A stretch of DNA of 64,000 nt from Umbelopsis ramanniana AG (lineage: Eukaryota; Mucoromycota; Umbelopsidomycetes; Umbelopsidales; Umbelopsidaceae): the NCBI RefSeq assembly GCF_025399195.1, contig NW_026252146.1, forward strand, positions 79,780 through 143,779, read 5' to 3'. The position numbers and the translations under genes were made by a program. Shown in pieces: positions 10,301 to 21,940 of the stretch (the first letter of the stretch is position 1; every line of letters starts with the position of its first letter). Below the pieces are notes generated by a model, which was given only the letters and a program-made list of their open reading frames with translations, did not search any database and had not been told where the DNA came from.

Positions 10301-12295
10301 ATGAGCACAGTCGATGAGCACACACCATTGCTGCATCAGGCACAGTATGGACAGCAGGACCAGCATCTACGCATTCATTATCCCATTGTCACGGTCAAAG
10401 AACTCAATCAAAGACTACACGAACTTGCTAATTCTACCACCGACGACCAAGGTCTTTCCGACTTGGTGGCTAACGGAGGGGACGCGGCTTTTTATGTGGT
10501 CGTAAACTCCCTACTTCTTCAACCGCTCGATAAGCACAAAATGCTTGAATCATGGGCAATCAAGGTCCTGGATATGTTATTGCAAGATCAACACGATCCA
10601 TATCATATCAGAATACGCCAAATTCTATTACACGAATGGGAAGCTCAGGGATCAGGTACTTTTAAAGACAGGGTTTTTTTTTTATTTCCCACTTTTTCTC
10701 GCACTTCCTTGCATACCCTCGTTTTATTTTTTATACCTTCCACTGATGATCTTTTTTTTTCTTTTTTTTTTGGTGTTGCATGGATTTTAAACAGCGCTAG
10801 ATATCATCTTGCAATTGCCAGCGATGACGGTTCTCTTGTATAGACCAGTTCAAGACGGTATCAATGTAGGTGTTTTGCCATATTAAGTTATAGTTAGCAT
10901 TGGTCTGATGATGAGGTAATCTAGGGTATTTGGAAGGATGGCAACCCCATTATGACAGATCTGACGGCCGCCAGCAGGGTCACACGGTTCACGATGATTT
11001 ATTTCGGAAAATGGCGTTCTCCAAAGTGAGTTTTCAAAAGGTCGTATTCGGTAAACAATATGCTGAACCAGCACTTGTTACAGATACCAGGCCCTGTTAC
11101 AATTTATTACTGGAGCTATTTACGTCTCTCTATACCTGGCTACGGTTGCTAACCAAAATTATACCGTATTTCCGCCACATGTCTACGAATATGTCTTTTA
11201 TGTGTTTGCCTTGAGTGATCTTATTCTGGAGACACTGAATGTGAGTCTTTCACTTACGCTGACATTCACCTTATCTCACCTTGTGTAGGCTGATTTCTAT
11301 TAGCTCTTATCACATCCTCGTAAAAGCGTTGTGTCTATCAAGTGGTTTCTGGGAATCTTATCAGCTTATGTGATCTTGGTATCCTTCATATGGAGAATTT
11401 TAGGTTTGACGACAAGGTCACTGCCCAGCGCTTACCGACAGTTACACGTATCCTACGTATGTTTAGCCGTCATTAGTCCGATCATGCTAGTTCGATTGAT
11501 GTTGTATGCCCGCCCATTCAATGCTGTCAGTCGCATTGAGATACGGCTCTGCAGGTGTCTGGTGGAAGCCTCCTGGGTACTGGCAATTGGCGCTATGGTT
11601 TTAACGGGATTTTGGGTGGCGGTGGCCGCCATCAACACCGACAAGACTGCATGGGAAATATTACAGTTGCTTGCATTGGGCGCGTTATTGTAAGTGCCAA
11701 ATGTTTTTTATGCTCTCTTTGTAGGATGAACACACTTTCTCAACTCTTGGCACCTCTTAGCGCACCGGAGATTGGTGATACTTTGTTATACGAGCCACAG
11801 GTCCTAGGCATATTATTATTCGTCTATCTGTTTTTAACCACTGTTCTGCTAAGTTCACTCCTAACTGCCTCATTTTTGTCTACCTTTTTGAGCTTGCGCA
11901 ACCAGCTTGATAATTTGGTGGCTCTGCAATTTGCTACACTGACATTAGACGCTCTCAAAGCCGGCGGAGGTTCGGGGTTCGGTTCATATATACCTGGCGT
12001 ATTGGTTGAGTGCATTCTCGTCTATCCACTTGCATGTCTGGTTAAGCTATACAAAATATACGCAAAACAACGTATGGCGGGAACTCATTATGAGCAATTG
12101 TATCAGAAGGTCCAAAAAATTTCTCTTTATCTCAATCGATGGCGAGAAATAGTTTTTTTTGCTACCTATCTTCCATTTTTCATCACCGCCACCGTCATTG
12201 AATTGCTTGTTGCTATGGCACGCAATCTCATATCCTATGTCCAGAAAGTGACTGACACTTCTTTTCCTCCTACTTTTACATCAAGTCATGTATAA
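10301..12295 (+). CDS. TRP-like cation channel (YVC1/TRPY-type), multispanning
   Basis: Probable vacuolar or endomembrane calcium-permeable channel. Exons by eye: 10301-10655, 10795-10865, 10925-11025, 11084-11240, 11304-11689 and 11725-12295, a clean 546-codon frame. The N-terminus begins MSTVDEHTPLL with an acidic dileucine-type signal. A cytosolic helical region (HYPIVTVKELNQRL...GGDAAFYVV) precedes at least six hydrophobic segments. The last ones (LLFVYLFLTTVLLSSLLTAS, then FLSLRNQLDNLVALQFA) resemble the pore-distal helix and post-pore helix of fungal Yvc1 proteins. Two stop codons follow in frame; the open frame beyond them belongs to no exon I could join. The YVC1 call rests on layout and local resemblance only. 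Confidence 0.62.
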
Positions 12296-12441
12296 TAATG
12301 TTGGATGAGGTTGCGAATAAAACCACTTATTGCTAGCTCTATGCTAATATCACGTGCCCATCGGAGACACTGTGAAAGGTGGGGTGTGCACATTGACTGC
12401 TGGACAGAATGGCGTAGAGTGCTTGCTTGTTCTTTCCTCTC

Positions 12442-15400
12442 ATGGCTGGTATGTAAAATCTTCATATTTATCCTACGGGCAATGGAGTTGATCGCTTGGC
12501 TGTGTTACATTCCGGGTTTATTATCGAATTCCAATAGCGATCCAGCGTCTACTATCTGATTTTACACCAAAAAAACCCTCAAACCTGACCTTGACACTCC
12601 ATTTGTTCTTTTTTGACGTATAGATCTTGGATTTCAATTCTCCGGGGAGTCAGAGCTCAAAGAGCCAGATCAAAGTACTGCCAATCACTTGCATCACTTG
12701 GAAGCGCCTCCAGTTGCAACGGTCAATCCCGACACGACCGGCAGTTTTGAACCCGTTGAGTCCGTTGCTATCGTCGAGCTTTCACCTCAACATACAAATA
12801 TCGAAGATGAACCTTTTGTCACCACGGAGGAGGTTGAATTTGCTACCAAAGGATCCAGCGTAGAACTTGAAATGAGTTCGGAAGAATTGCTGCTGGCTAT
12901 GGCAGAAGGTACGTTGAAATGTGTAACGTTGAAATGAAACCGCATGCCCCTCACGATGGTGGTTGGATGAAGATCGAAGCAACTGTGCAACATATGCGAT
13001 GTCAACAACAAACCCGAATATTTCAAAAGCATAAATAATGAACCCCGGATAGCGGTTCTAGACATCTAGTATCGGTTATGCCTTTGCTCGTTCATTCATT
13101 AATTTGCTTTTTCAACTTAGAACCCTTATCGGAAACGCTGTCCATTGGCGAACTTTGTCACACCGACACATTGACCCCGCTTGAAAGGCTGTATTCATTA
13201 GGCAAAAGCGATGTAGCTATGCATAGGTATGAATTTTTTTTTTATTGATCAATGTTTAGTAAGTTGTTCCTTTGCCTTTTCTAAATCTTGTTATCTAGAG
13301 TTCTCGCTATAAAGGAACTCTCCACTGTTATTGGTAATATCGATATATCGGATCTCGTAGAGTACATTTTGCCTTTATTGAGCGCTTTGGCATCGGATTC
13401 AGGTACGTTTAAAATTGATACATTTTAGGCAGTATTGCGTAATTGAGAGCTGAATGTTGACTCGCCACATTTCGTAGACGATGGAGTTCGAGAGACGTTG
13501 GCACTAGAATTAGACCGTATAGTCTTGTATCTTTATGAGGTATGCTTAATGGAACTGAAGTTTCATCTCACCACTCGATCTAACGAATCCTTCTATCAGT
13601 CCTGTCCTCCTCATGCTGAATCGCAGACCATCACCGATGATTGCAAAAACAGCATTCACGGACTTTCAAAGCTGAGCTTGGATTCCTTTGTTAAGGAAGA
13701 CGTCACATCATTCGAGGAAGAGGCTGATACTAGAGCTCAAGAGGAGGCATCCACTTCCGTGAATGGAAGATTGCCGACGGACAAAAGGGCTGTAACGGAG
13801 CAAGTGGTTGACGAGGCGCAACAACAACAATCAGACTTGGAACAAGCGGCTGCAACACCCATTCCCAGCAGCGTACCACGACAGCGAAGCTCATCTTCAG
13901 CTGCGACATCATCCTTTCTATCATCCTCAACCGATGACTATCGACCAGAAGATAGCATACCAGCCCAGGCATTTTCTATGATATTTCTAGACTTTTTACT
14001 GGACCGTAATTCCAACCTTGCTGCTTACGGTCAGCAGTGCATTGTAAATATAGCGTCACATCTATCGTACATCTCGACTTCCCAGGAAGAACCTTCAACC
14101 AAACTTACTCCATACCTCGCGAAAGAACTCCTTCGAACAGAAATCTTCGAAGGCGTTATAATGAAATTATTCAATATCGCGAATGGAATACAACCAGGAC
14201 AACACAAACAGCCATCTATCAATGGCCAAACACCTGATGCCGAAAATTCGGTGTGTGTTGATGAAAGCGACATGAATCTGGGGAAGATGATGTGCCTCTC
14301 GGTAAGCTGGTTGATCTGAGCCGTCGATTGACGTCTAAAGAGGCTAACCATGATAATCCATTGTAGCTCATATGTGGGTTGGCTCCTATTTTGGGGCAAG
14401 ACTGTTGCTCTGAAAACTGTCTTCCCATTGTTGAAAAGTTGTCTTCTGATCAGGTGTTTTATGTTCGCAAAGAGGCTGCGTCTGCTCTGGGTAGCTTGGC
14501 ATCCGTAATAGACGCACAGACCGTAATTGATAAACTGGTTAGTTTTTCTATATTCAGTTTAACCAAATGGCAATTTACCACAATTGGCGAAGTCGTAAAA
14601 TGCTAATTACATTCCTTTTTGTCACTAGATTCCAATGTACATAACATTTTCCAAGGACAGTATATGGCATGTTAGAAGGTCCTGTGCACTGTCATTACCA
14701 ATGATTTGCGGTGTCTTACCCGACGATCTTAAGCGACAGCTGGCTATCGAAGCGCTTGATACCTACAAAAATGATGTTTCTAGAAATGTTCGGAATGCCT
14801 TGTGGGAGATTACGGGAGAATTGATAGCCAAGTTCTTACCAAACGATTGGGAAACATCTGGATCACCCGGTGATGTAAGTATAGTCTATATGTTGAAAAA
14901 TATTCATCTTTGGACACTCATCAAATTGTCTTGCGTAGGTGCCTGATGCTCTATTGGATTTCTTTCTGTCCGTTGGTACAACAGAAGGTGGTATCCAAGT
15001 TTACAAAATGGAAGCAGATCGGACCTATATCTGCGCTTTCAACTTTCCAGCGGTGGTTCTAGCAGCTGGTCGAAGCAAATGGGAGTCTCATCTCAAGGAA
15101 ACGTATTTGACGCTAACTAAGGATTACCAGATCAAGGTCCGACGGTCGCTCGCTCATTCACTGCATGAGGTGGCCAGGATAATCGGTGCAGAACAAACCG
15201 AGCGAGATTTAATTCAAATATTTGCTTTGTATTTAATGGATCTTGATGAAGTCAAGCAAGGTGTTTTAGAACACATGGGCGATTTTCTTGCTACTTTGGC
15301 ACCAGCGTCTCGGTCGGAATATATACCCATCCTCACTGAAGTATGGGATGGCGTTTTCAGCAACTGGCGATTACGGGATATCCTGGCTGACCAATTACCA

Positions 15401-16714
15401 CTTATTGCGGAGCTGGTCGAACCCGACTTGGTGATAGAGTACATTCTACCCTTGACTCTGCGAGCCTGTCAAGACGAATTCGCCAGCGTTCGAGAGACAG
15501 GGATCAAATGCGTGAGTATACTCTGCCCTTTTCTCCTAATTGAAATCCGTGTAACGCGTCAAATTATTCTAATCATGTTCCATCACAGCTCCCTGTTATT
15601 CTGAAAATCGTCAAGCAAGCGGTGGACACAGATGAGCAGGAGGAAGTGCCAGATACAGATGACGAAGAGAAGAGAGTGGCCATGAACGAAATGCTTGAAA
15701 ATCGACGCGAGCACAACTTGGCCCTTTTGAGCCATGTCATGGAGAAGATAGACTGTTTTGCACGATGGGAAGGTTATCGTGGACGAATAGTGTAAGATAT
15801 CTTTGTGTATGCGCACTTTTTAATCGAACAACATTTGAACTCACGCCAAACTTCAATAGATTTGCTCATACATGCTCAGCATTGATCGCTTCTGGTATCT
15901 CGGTGTCTGATTTCTCTGCTTTCTTCTTACCTCGGCTAGAACCACTAGCTAGTGATCCTGTTGTAAATGTTCGTATAGCAGCATCACGGACGGTCAGGGC
16001 TCTGTGCATGACAGGTACGTACAAAGGCGGAGCAAGGTGTAGGCACAATTTTCCATTGTTGTTGGGTCATTACTCTGATACACTTTTCCTTTTTCTTCAG
16101 ATGGGCATAGGGAAGACGCCGGGAATTTGGATTCGCAACCTTTACATAGTGTCGATCATCTTGGAAACCCATTGCATAGACTGTTGTTCCGCCTAGCTCT
16201 TGATGAGGACCAAGATGTTCGATCTTATATACTAGATTTCGTGGATATCGAAAAGTTGCAGGAGGAGCAAGTGAGAAAGAGAGAAATGTCAAAATTAGAG
16301 CAACAACATCAGGTCACCCATGCTACGGCGGAAGAGTCGTCGGATTCTATATCTGAAAGCAAGACTTCCGTTACGCCAGATGAAGAAACGCTCATCGTCA
16401 TGAATGAAGAAGACTATGACATGGAGGTGGTTGGTACACCCATGGACTACAGTAGCGAGGAAGACATTTATGATGGTGGTGACGACGAGACGATGCTCGA
16501 TGCTTTTGAGGCTCAAGAAGAAACGGATATGGTAGATGATGGATTGTCAACCAAGGACTTTTCCAAACCTTCCTCTATCGAGGTTAATGACATTCACGGC
16601 ATGGTGGGATCAGGTAAAAATGATCCCTCTATCCTCTTGACTAGCCAGAGTGACGATAACCATTTCTTATATCGGCCCATAAAAGCTGATTCCAAGTCTG
16701 TCGGCGAGGAGTAG
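12442..16714 (+). CDS. HEAT-repeat regulatory subunit 1 of protein phosphatase 4 (PPP4R1-like)
   Basis: Scaffold subunit expected to bind the PP4 catalytic subunit. A 7-base first exon (12442-12448, ATGGCTG) joins 12624 in frame to give MADLGFQFSGESE. About a dozen further exons follow, the last stop being at 16714. HEAT units are clear from about 14360 on: SDQVFYVRKEAASALGSLA, FSKDSIWHVRRSCALSLPMI, YKNDVSRNVRNALWEITGEL, DYQIKVRRSLAHSLHEVARI and DPVVNVRIAASRTVRALC, the same order as in animal PPP4R1. A long Glu/Ser/Gln-rich insert lies at about 13640-13960, and an acidic, Ser-rich tail after 16330. The gene starts only 146 bp after the channel gene stop. Confidence 0.82.
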
Positions 16715-17579
16715 CCCATGGGTTTTTTCTTTTATTTTAACTCTGTTTACGATACTGTATGATACTCTTTTCTACTTTGTATTTTTCTATCTGTCTTGTC
16801 TCTTACATTTATTCCCCTTATATACATGGCTGTTCTTGTGTTAACTCTTTTTTTTTATATCCACCATTGTAACAATACTTTATACATTCTGACATACCTC
16901 CCTTTCCTTTATTTTTTTGGTCATCACTTCGATTTTATGTACCATCTTTGATGTTCTATTGAATGTATGACGAAATAGAATTTTCCACGGAGATGATGTT
17001 GTCCCTAGCATTGTTTACAGTAATGCTGTTTCCTTATAAAGCATGGCATAAAGGCATCGATCTCCATGCGTGCAACCATCGATGTTGGTCAAGTCTACCC
17101 ACTGCCGTACCGCCTTTCGTAGGAGGTGATGTGGAGTTAGAATGGGGCAAGGAGGAGCGCATTGACTGCATTATAGAACATCGGTCATGGGTTTACATGG
17201 TGGTCTTGCTACCAGCTTAACACTTGTTTAATGCATCGTTTTTGTTACATATGAAGTTCTACGACGAGAAGGTGAAAAATGAGTGGTACATATGGCTATA
17301 TAATAGGATAGGAAGGGGGGTTTGGGTAGTAACAGAGATTAAGGAATAGGAATGAGACTTTGGTTTGGATAAACAGCTCAAGTTCAGTTTGCAAGCAATG
17401 AACGTTGAGCAAATTAGTAAACTACTACAGGTAGCTGAGCTAAGAGAGACATATGGAATGCGTTGATTTTTCTTCTTAGCAGGGTATGGAGTCGAAACTA
17501 TATCGGAATATCCTCCTTGTGGTGATTTTTTTTTTCTTTTGCAGTTCGATGGAGGGGGGGATAAGGGGTGTTACAGCAT
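16715..17579. other. Intergenic, 0.87 kb between convergent genes
   Basis: T-rich 3' flank of the PP4R1-like gene, then unassigned sequence. An 85-codon frame at 16963-17220 has no recognisable motif and is probably chance. Nothing else was seen. Confidence 0.55.
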
Positions 17580-19320
17580 CTACAGAAAGTCGTATGTAGC
17601 ATCTTGTCTGCGAGTCGTCCAGGGTTTTTGAGCCACAGCAGAATGCCAGTTGATATAGGCATGAAATTCTTTCCATTCTTCAAGGATGGTTGGAATTGCG
17701 TCCTCCAAGGTTGAAGAGCCTATCAGACCGTTGAGGGCTTGTAGCTGTTGTTGATAGCAATGCGCATAAGCGTTACCAATATCACCACTCCACCCTAGTG
17801 GTAGTGACTGGAATCGACTTTCCACTCTTCGGAATCCACTTGTGGCTAAGATCGACGACAATCTTCTAGATACGAAAGGGTCTTGGCTACGGCATGACAG
17901 AACGTGAATGACTGGTGGTAATCAAACTGATGTTAATACCGCGGTGGGGCAAGGATGGCTCAAAACAACATGGGAACTCACTCTTGTCATACAGTGTTCG
18001 CTCTTTGACAGAGCTTTGTTGGGTCTCAATGTCGGGTTCTACAAGCTCGATCCAACCACCTGGCTTGAGAACACGGTGGTATTCTTTAATAAGCCTAGTC
18101 CAATCAGACGCTTGTAGGCCCCAGTTTAAGTCTCGTTGAAAAACAAACCCAATGCTGTTGTCGGGAAACGGGAGTTGATCGCCCACAGCGTTGCATTTAC
18201 GAAAATGGCAGTTTTTCGGCTTGACTTGTTTTGGGTAGTTTTCATGGATGTCGATGCCGATGAAGGTGGAACGCGGGAACAGAGTACTCATTTCCTAAAG
18301 GCGTTTCCTTATCAGTGAGGTGTTCATATTCCGTGTCCTACATAATAACACCTGAAAGCACAAAACTTACCATTGTCCAGGTTCCTAGGTGACAAACAAA
18401 ATGGGATCCACGAGAGAGAAAACAAATGATGCGTTTGTTTAGTACCATCATCTGTCAATTTACAACATTTTTTTACGAGATAGTGGTGCTTACCTGGGCC
18501 ACAGCTGATACATCATAGTGAGCAATCCGAAGAGGGATAGAAAGAATGCGTCAACGGAAAGAAAACGGTCAATTCCGTATGAGAACAAAATAACACATAC
18601 CCAACATCAAGGACAACAACACCTTTTTCAAGGATCTGTCGTATTGGAGCAGAAAAGTCACTGTTGAAAGAGCATGTTAATAACACTCTACATTTTGACT
18701 GTCACACTGAAAAATGGCAACAGCTAGTGAATATGTACCCACCCTTTGAATGCGGTTCGTAGTAGATAGTGCTGAGCGATGAGTCGATCCTGCTCTTGCA
18801 GACTATTCTTCAAGGCATATGGATCATCGAAGCGAGCTCTATAGTTGACGGTGTTCCAACGTTTCGGCGTGACCCGGATGTCTCTGGAGACACTTTCGCT
18901 AATACTTGGTCTCATAGTTGGAGATTGAAGAACACGGTCGTCCATCCACTGTACAACATCTTCGACGCTGCGAGGTCGTCTATTAAAGTCTGCGCTACTG
19001 CCGGAGGAAGATTCGGAAGTTGCGGAATACGACAAGGATGGGTAGTACCTGTCAGTAATGTCATCCGAGTCAGCGCTGTTTGGTCTAGAGCGGTCACGGG
19101 GTGGCATTGCTGTTGTTTGCTCCATAGAGGCTTGTGGCAGATTTGGCGTGGATCGGGCGTTCTTTAGTATCGAAGGTGGAGCGCCAAGTCGTCGGTGGTG
19201 GTTGGAGGATGTGATCGATATGGAGGATGAGAAAAAAATGTCGTCGTCGTCGGAAGCCATTCTCTTGTTAATCAACTTTTGAAGCATTTTGCCACCTCTT
19301 ATAGAAACCGCAGATGGCAT
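17580..19320 (-). CDS. Class I SAM-dependent methyltransferase (LaeA-like family)
   Basis: Exons by eye: 18743-19320, 18601-18660, 18494-18504, 18371-18384, 17982-18294 and 17580-17911. They total 1308 nt and 435 residues in frame. The first ~190 residues are Ser/Arg-rich and disordered. Methyltransferase motif I, VLDVGCGPGTWTM (residues about 209-221), is split over three introns and two micro-exons of 11 and 14 nt. Later motifs are FIGIDI, DQLPFPDNSIGFVFQRDL and RVLKPGGWIELVEPD. The LaeA-like Mtf family regulates development and secondary metabolism in ascomycetes; the substrate here is unknown. The reassembled SAM-binding core is convincing. Confidence 0.88.
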
Positions 19321-19683
19321 GGTTATCTTTAGAGGAGAGAAAAGGGTTTTAAGAAGGAAAAGTCCAAAAGTTTAATTTTCTGGTTGTTTGCAGAAGAAAG
19401 AGAAGGAGAAAGGAGAAGTGTTGATGAGCGAAAAGGCCAGAAGAAAAAAAAAAAGGAAGACAGGTATGCTTTTTGGTCTATTTGGCGGATTCGATTAGCT
19501 GGCTCCCTTGCTTGTGGAGAAGCTCACATACTGTTTTCAGCGAACGCATGTCGATAGCCCAGTCCGCGTGTCGTCAGGATTGTGCCACGATCCGCTTTAC
19601 CGAGCATTGTGTTGTCATAGGCCTCGGTCCAATGCTGCTGGTTCAGGTTTCACTAAGTAAAGTGCACAGCTTAAAACTAGCGT

Positions 19684-19933
19684 TCATCCTTCATTCATAG
19701 TGTGGTACAGGGCGATGCCATCCCATGCCTTGTCACCATCGTTTCCATGATGTCGAAGTGCTGCACCTTTTGCTTGAGAAAAGTCCGTTTCACAAGCTAC
19801 AATCGAGCATCCTACTGCCATATATGGTAAACCATGCGAAGATCTTGCTGTTGAGAACAGTCAAGGGGTGTTGACTTCCATATGTGGAGCCTAACGGTTA
19901 TCCGCTTCCTCCGAGTCTGGTTTGTTCCGTTCG
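19684..19933 (-). other. Short open minus-strand segment, possible gene relic
   Basis: About 80 codons stay open on the minus strand after an acceptor-like cttag at 19934-19938 (reverse). The end has a protein-like composition (ACETDFSQAKGAALRHHG, then DKAWDGIALYHTMNEG and stop). I do not recognise the family and found no convincing upstream exon or ATG-led gene model. It could be a decayed gene end or chance. Confidence 0.22.
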
Positions 19934-20229
19934 CTAAGAGAAAATCAAGAAAACAGTGTATCTAAACGCATGCCTGCTGAATTTCATGTCAGGTTCACAA
20001 CTAGAATCTTACCCATGAAGATATATTCATCAGATGCCGTTGGCAAAAAAAAGTACACACATTCGTCCCGCCAGTTAATAAAGTGTCTTCTGATATTTTC
20101 ACAAATTATTTAATTAAATAATCATTACGATCGGCATCCTACAGGGAAGCCCTACAAATCTATGGTTTAATTAGATGAAGCACTTCTTTGACGCAACTGA
20201 AGCACGCAACAAGAAATGCTTCAGTAAGT

Positions 20230-20835
20230 GACGTTATTTCAGACACGAGGCGAAGGTATTCGTCGATCTTGTCCATCAGAGCGAGGATGAGGCGGTCTGG
20301 ATTGTAAGCCTATCGCCGCTGAACTCTGGGACCTTGTATCGGTGCAACGTGAACTCCTTGCTCGGTCCCTTCTGTGGATGCGTCGCGGACTGCGACGCTA
20401 GGATCGGTGACGTGAGCCTGGGTACAAGCGATAGCGTGACCGCATGTCAGGTTCTACGCTGTGGTCTATCGTAAGATTTACTTCGGGAACGACATTCAGA
20501 ACACCAGCAGAAAACCCCTTGTGACGTATAGCTGTTGTATATGAGAACAATGCCATATAGGTTGCCAAACCTAGGGCAACTTGCGCGGCGGAAACATGCA
20601 GCTTCCAGCGTCACCGCAATAGTAGCAGAAAACATCCTTTCTGCCGTCAGTTCCTTTAGCAAATTCCACCATGATACGATCGCCAGTGTCATTCTACAAG
20701 ATTAGCACCCCATACGGAAACCTATTTGTCAATTATAACTGAAAATGGTGCACCGGCCATCCCCATGGCATTGTTTGATGGTTTCAACCGTTTCCTCCAT
20801 GTTGTCAAAACGGACAACCCGAATGCCGAGTGTCC
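20230..20835 (-). pseudogene. Decayed SR-type splicing factor (RRM, zinc knuckle and RS remnants)
   Basis: Read on the minus strand, three pieces appear in the order expected for an SRSF7-type factor. First comes the second half of an RRM (VVRFDNMEETVETIKQCHG, about 20818-20760). An acceptor-like site and NDTGDRIMVEFAKGTDGRK then CYYCGDAG (about 20696-20600) follow. Last come Arg/Ser-rich fragments (RSRSKSYDRPQRRT, then MRSRYR...GSRHRS, RRSPRRIHRRDRARS; about 20480-20280). The zinc knuckle lacks the His/Cys completion, the pieces lie in different frames and stops interrupt them. The first half of the RRM is not visible. A functional multi-exon gene cannot be excluded, but decay is the simpler reading. 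Confidence 0.5.
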
Positions 20836-21940
20836 AAATAATATGACATTACTCTGTCAATTGGTACTCTTAAATATCTATTGTTCACTTGCCCTTAGAA
20901 CGATTCACAATAGTTCGGTCCTGGCTGCAGGGGGGTGAGAACTGGTTCGGGGGATTTTAAGAGCATGCAGCCAACATGGACAGAGAGTGAAGATAAAGTT
21001 CCTGGCCTTTATCTTGCCATGACATGATGATCCATAACATTTGCAAACTCTTGAAAAATTACATCCTAGTTCCCCAGTGTTCAATATTGGACGATAATCT
21101 TTAAATATAATACGACTAGTAATGTAATCGCTAATCAACATATTTAAACAAACTCTCTTTTTACAGATCCCCTTTCTGCCCTCATGGATATTACAGCGCC
21201 ACGTGCGGAACTCAAACAGATACTCTTTTCAAACGGCTTTCATGGTGTTAGATCAGCAATCACCGAGCGGAACTGGTCAGCAAAGGTTACATAAGCCCAG
21301 TTTTCTTCTCTTCGTGTGGATTGTGGTTCTGTAAGTGGGTACGAACGCTTGATCCAAAAGAGGAAAAGCCCTCATGCCGCACTTATGGCGACTTGCGTCT
21401 CGCTGCTTTAAAGTTTGCCCTTTATAAACATGAAAGTCGTCTTGCACTGAACGGTTGTTCAAATTGTCCAATATACCCTGATGAAGCATATATGGGGCTC
21501 ACACGCGTTCTCCTTGAGTAGAAATGTTTCAGCTTGGCAAAAAATAGAAGCAGTTCGCATTTCCACCAAATTTTTTTTGGTGGATTCACTCAAGAATTAG
21601 TTAATGTAAGCCATACATATTTGCACAGAATTGGCTCATGTACATAACCTGGAGAGAATGGGATCATAATAGCTACTGATTCATCTGTCCTCACCAACGT
21701 AGTGACAGTTATCTACGCGAACTGCTTTACTATAATATTAAGATTGAGAAAGCTATCATATTTCCAAGAACCAGTTTAATACGCACAGCATAACTGGCTG
21801 GCAGGCTAACAACTTGAATTGTGCATTGGCATTTCCAGCACATGTTCAGTCGACTTTTCCGGTCACAAACCGCTGACCTTTAAAAAACAACTTGATACTA
21901 GCCAACGTTCAGTCTGCTGCTTGGCTAGCTACTGTCTGGA
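20836..21940. other. Intergenic, 1.1 kb
   Basis: AT-rich spacer before the RhoGAP gene with only short random frames. It forms, with 19321-20229, a gene-poor stretch of 2.6 kb around the SR relic. No terminal repeats or transposase remnants were seen. Confidence 0.5.

Noticed and set aside
12305-12559. Continuation of the channel frame after its stops, with a hydrophobic stretch
   Set aside because: No donor/acceptor pair keeps the phase, and the region contains the first exon and first intron of the PP4R1-like gene.
16963-17220. 85-codon plus-strand frame between convergent genes
   Set aside because: No motif, no promoter element, and it overlaps the probable 3' UTR region.
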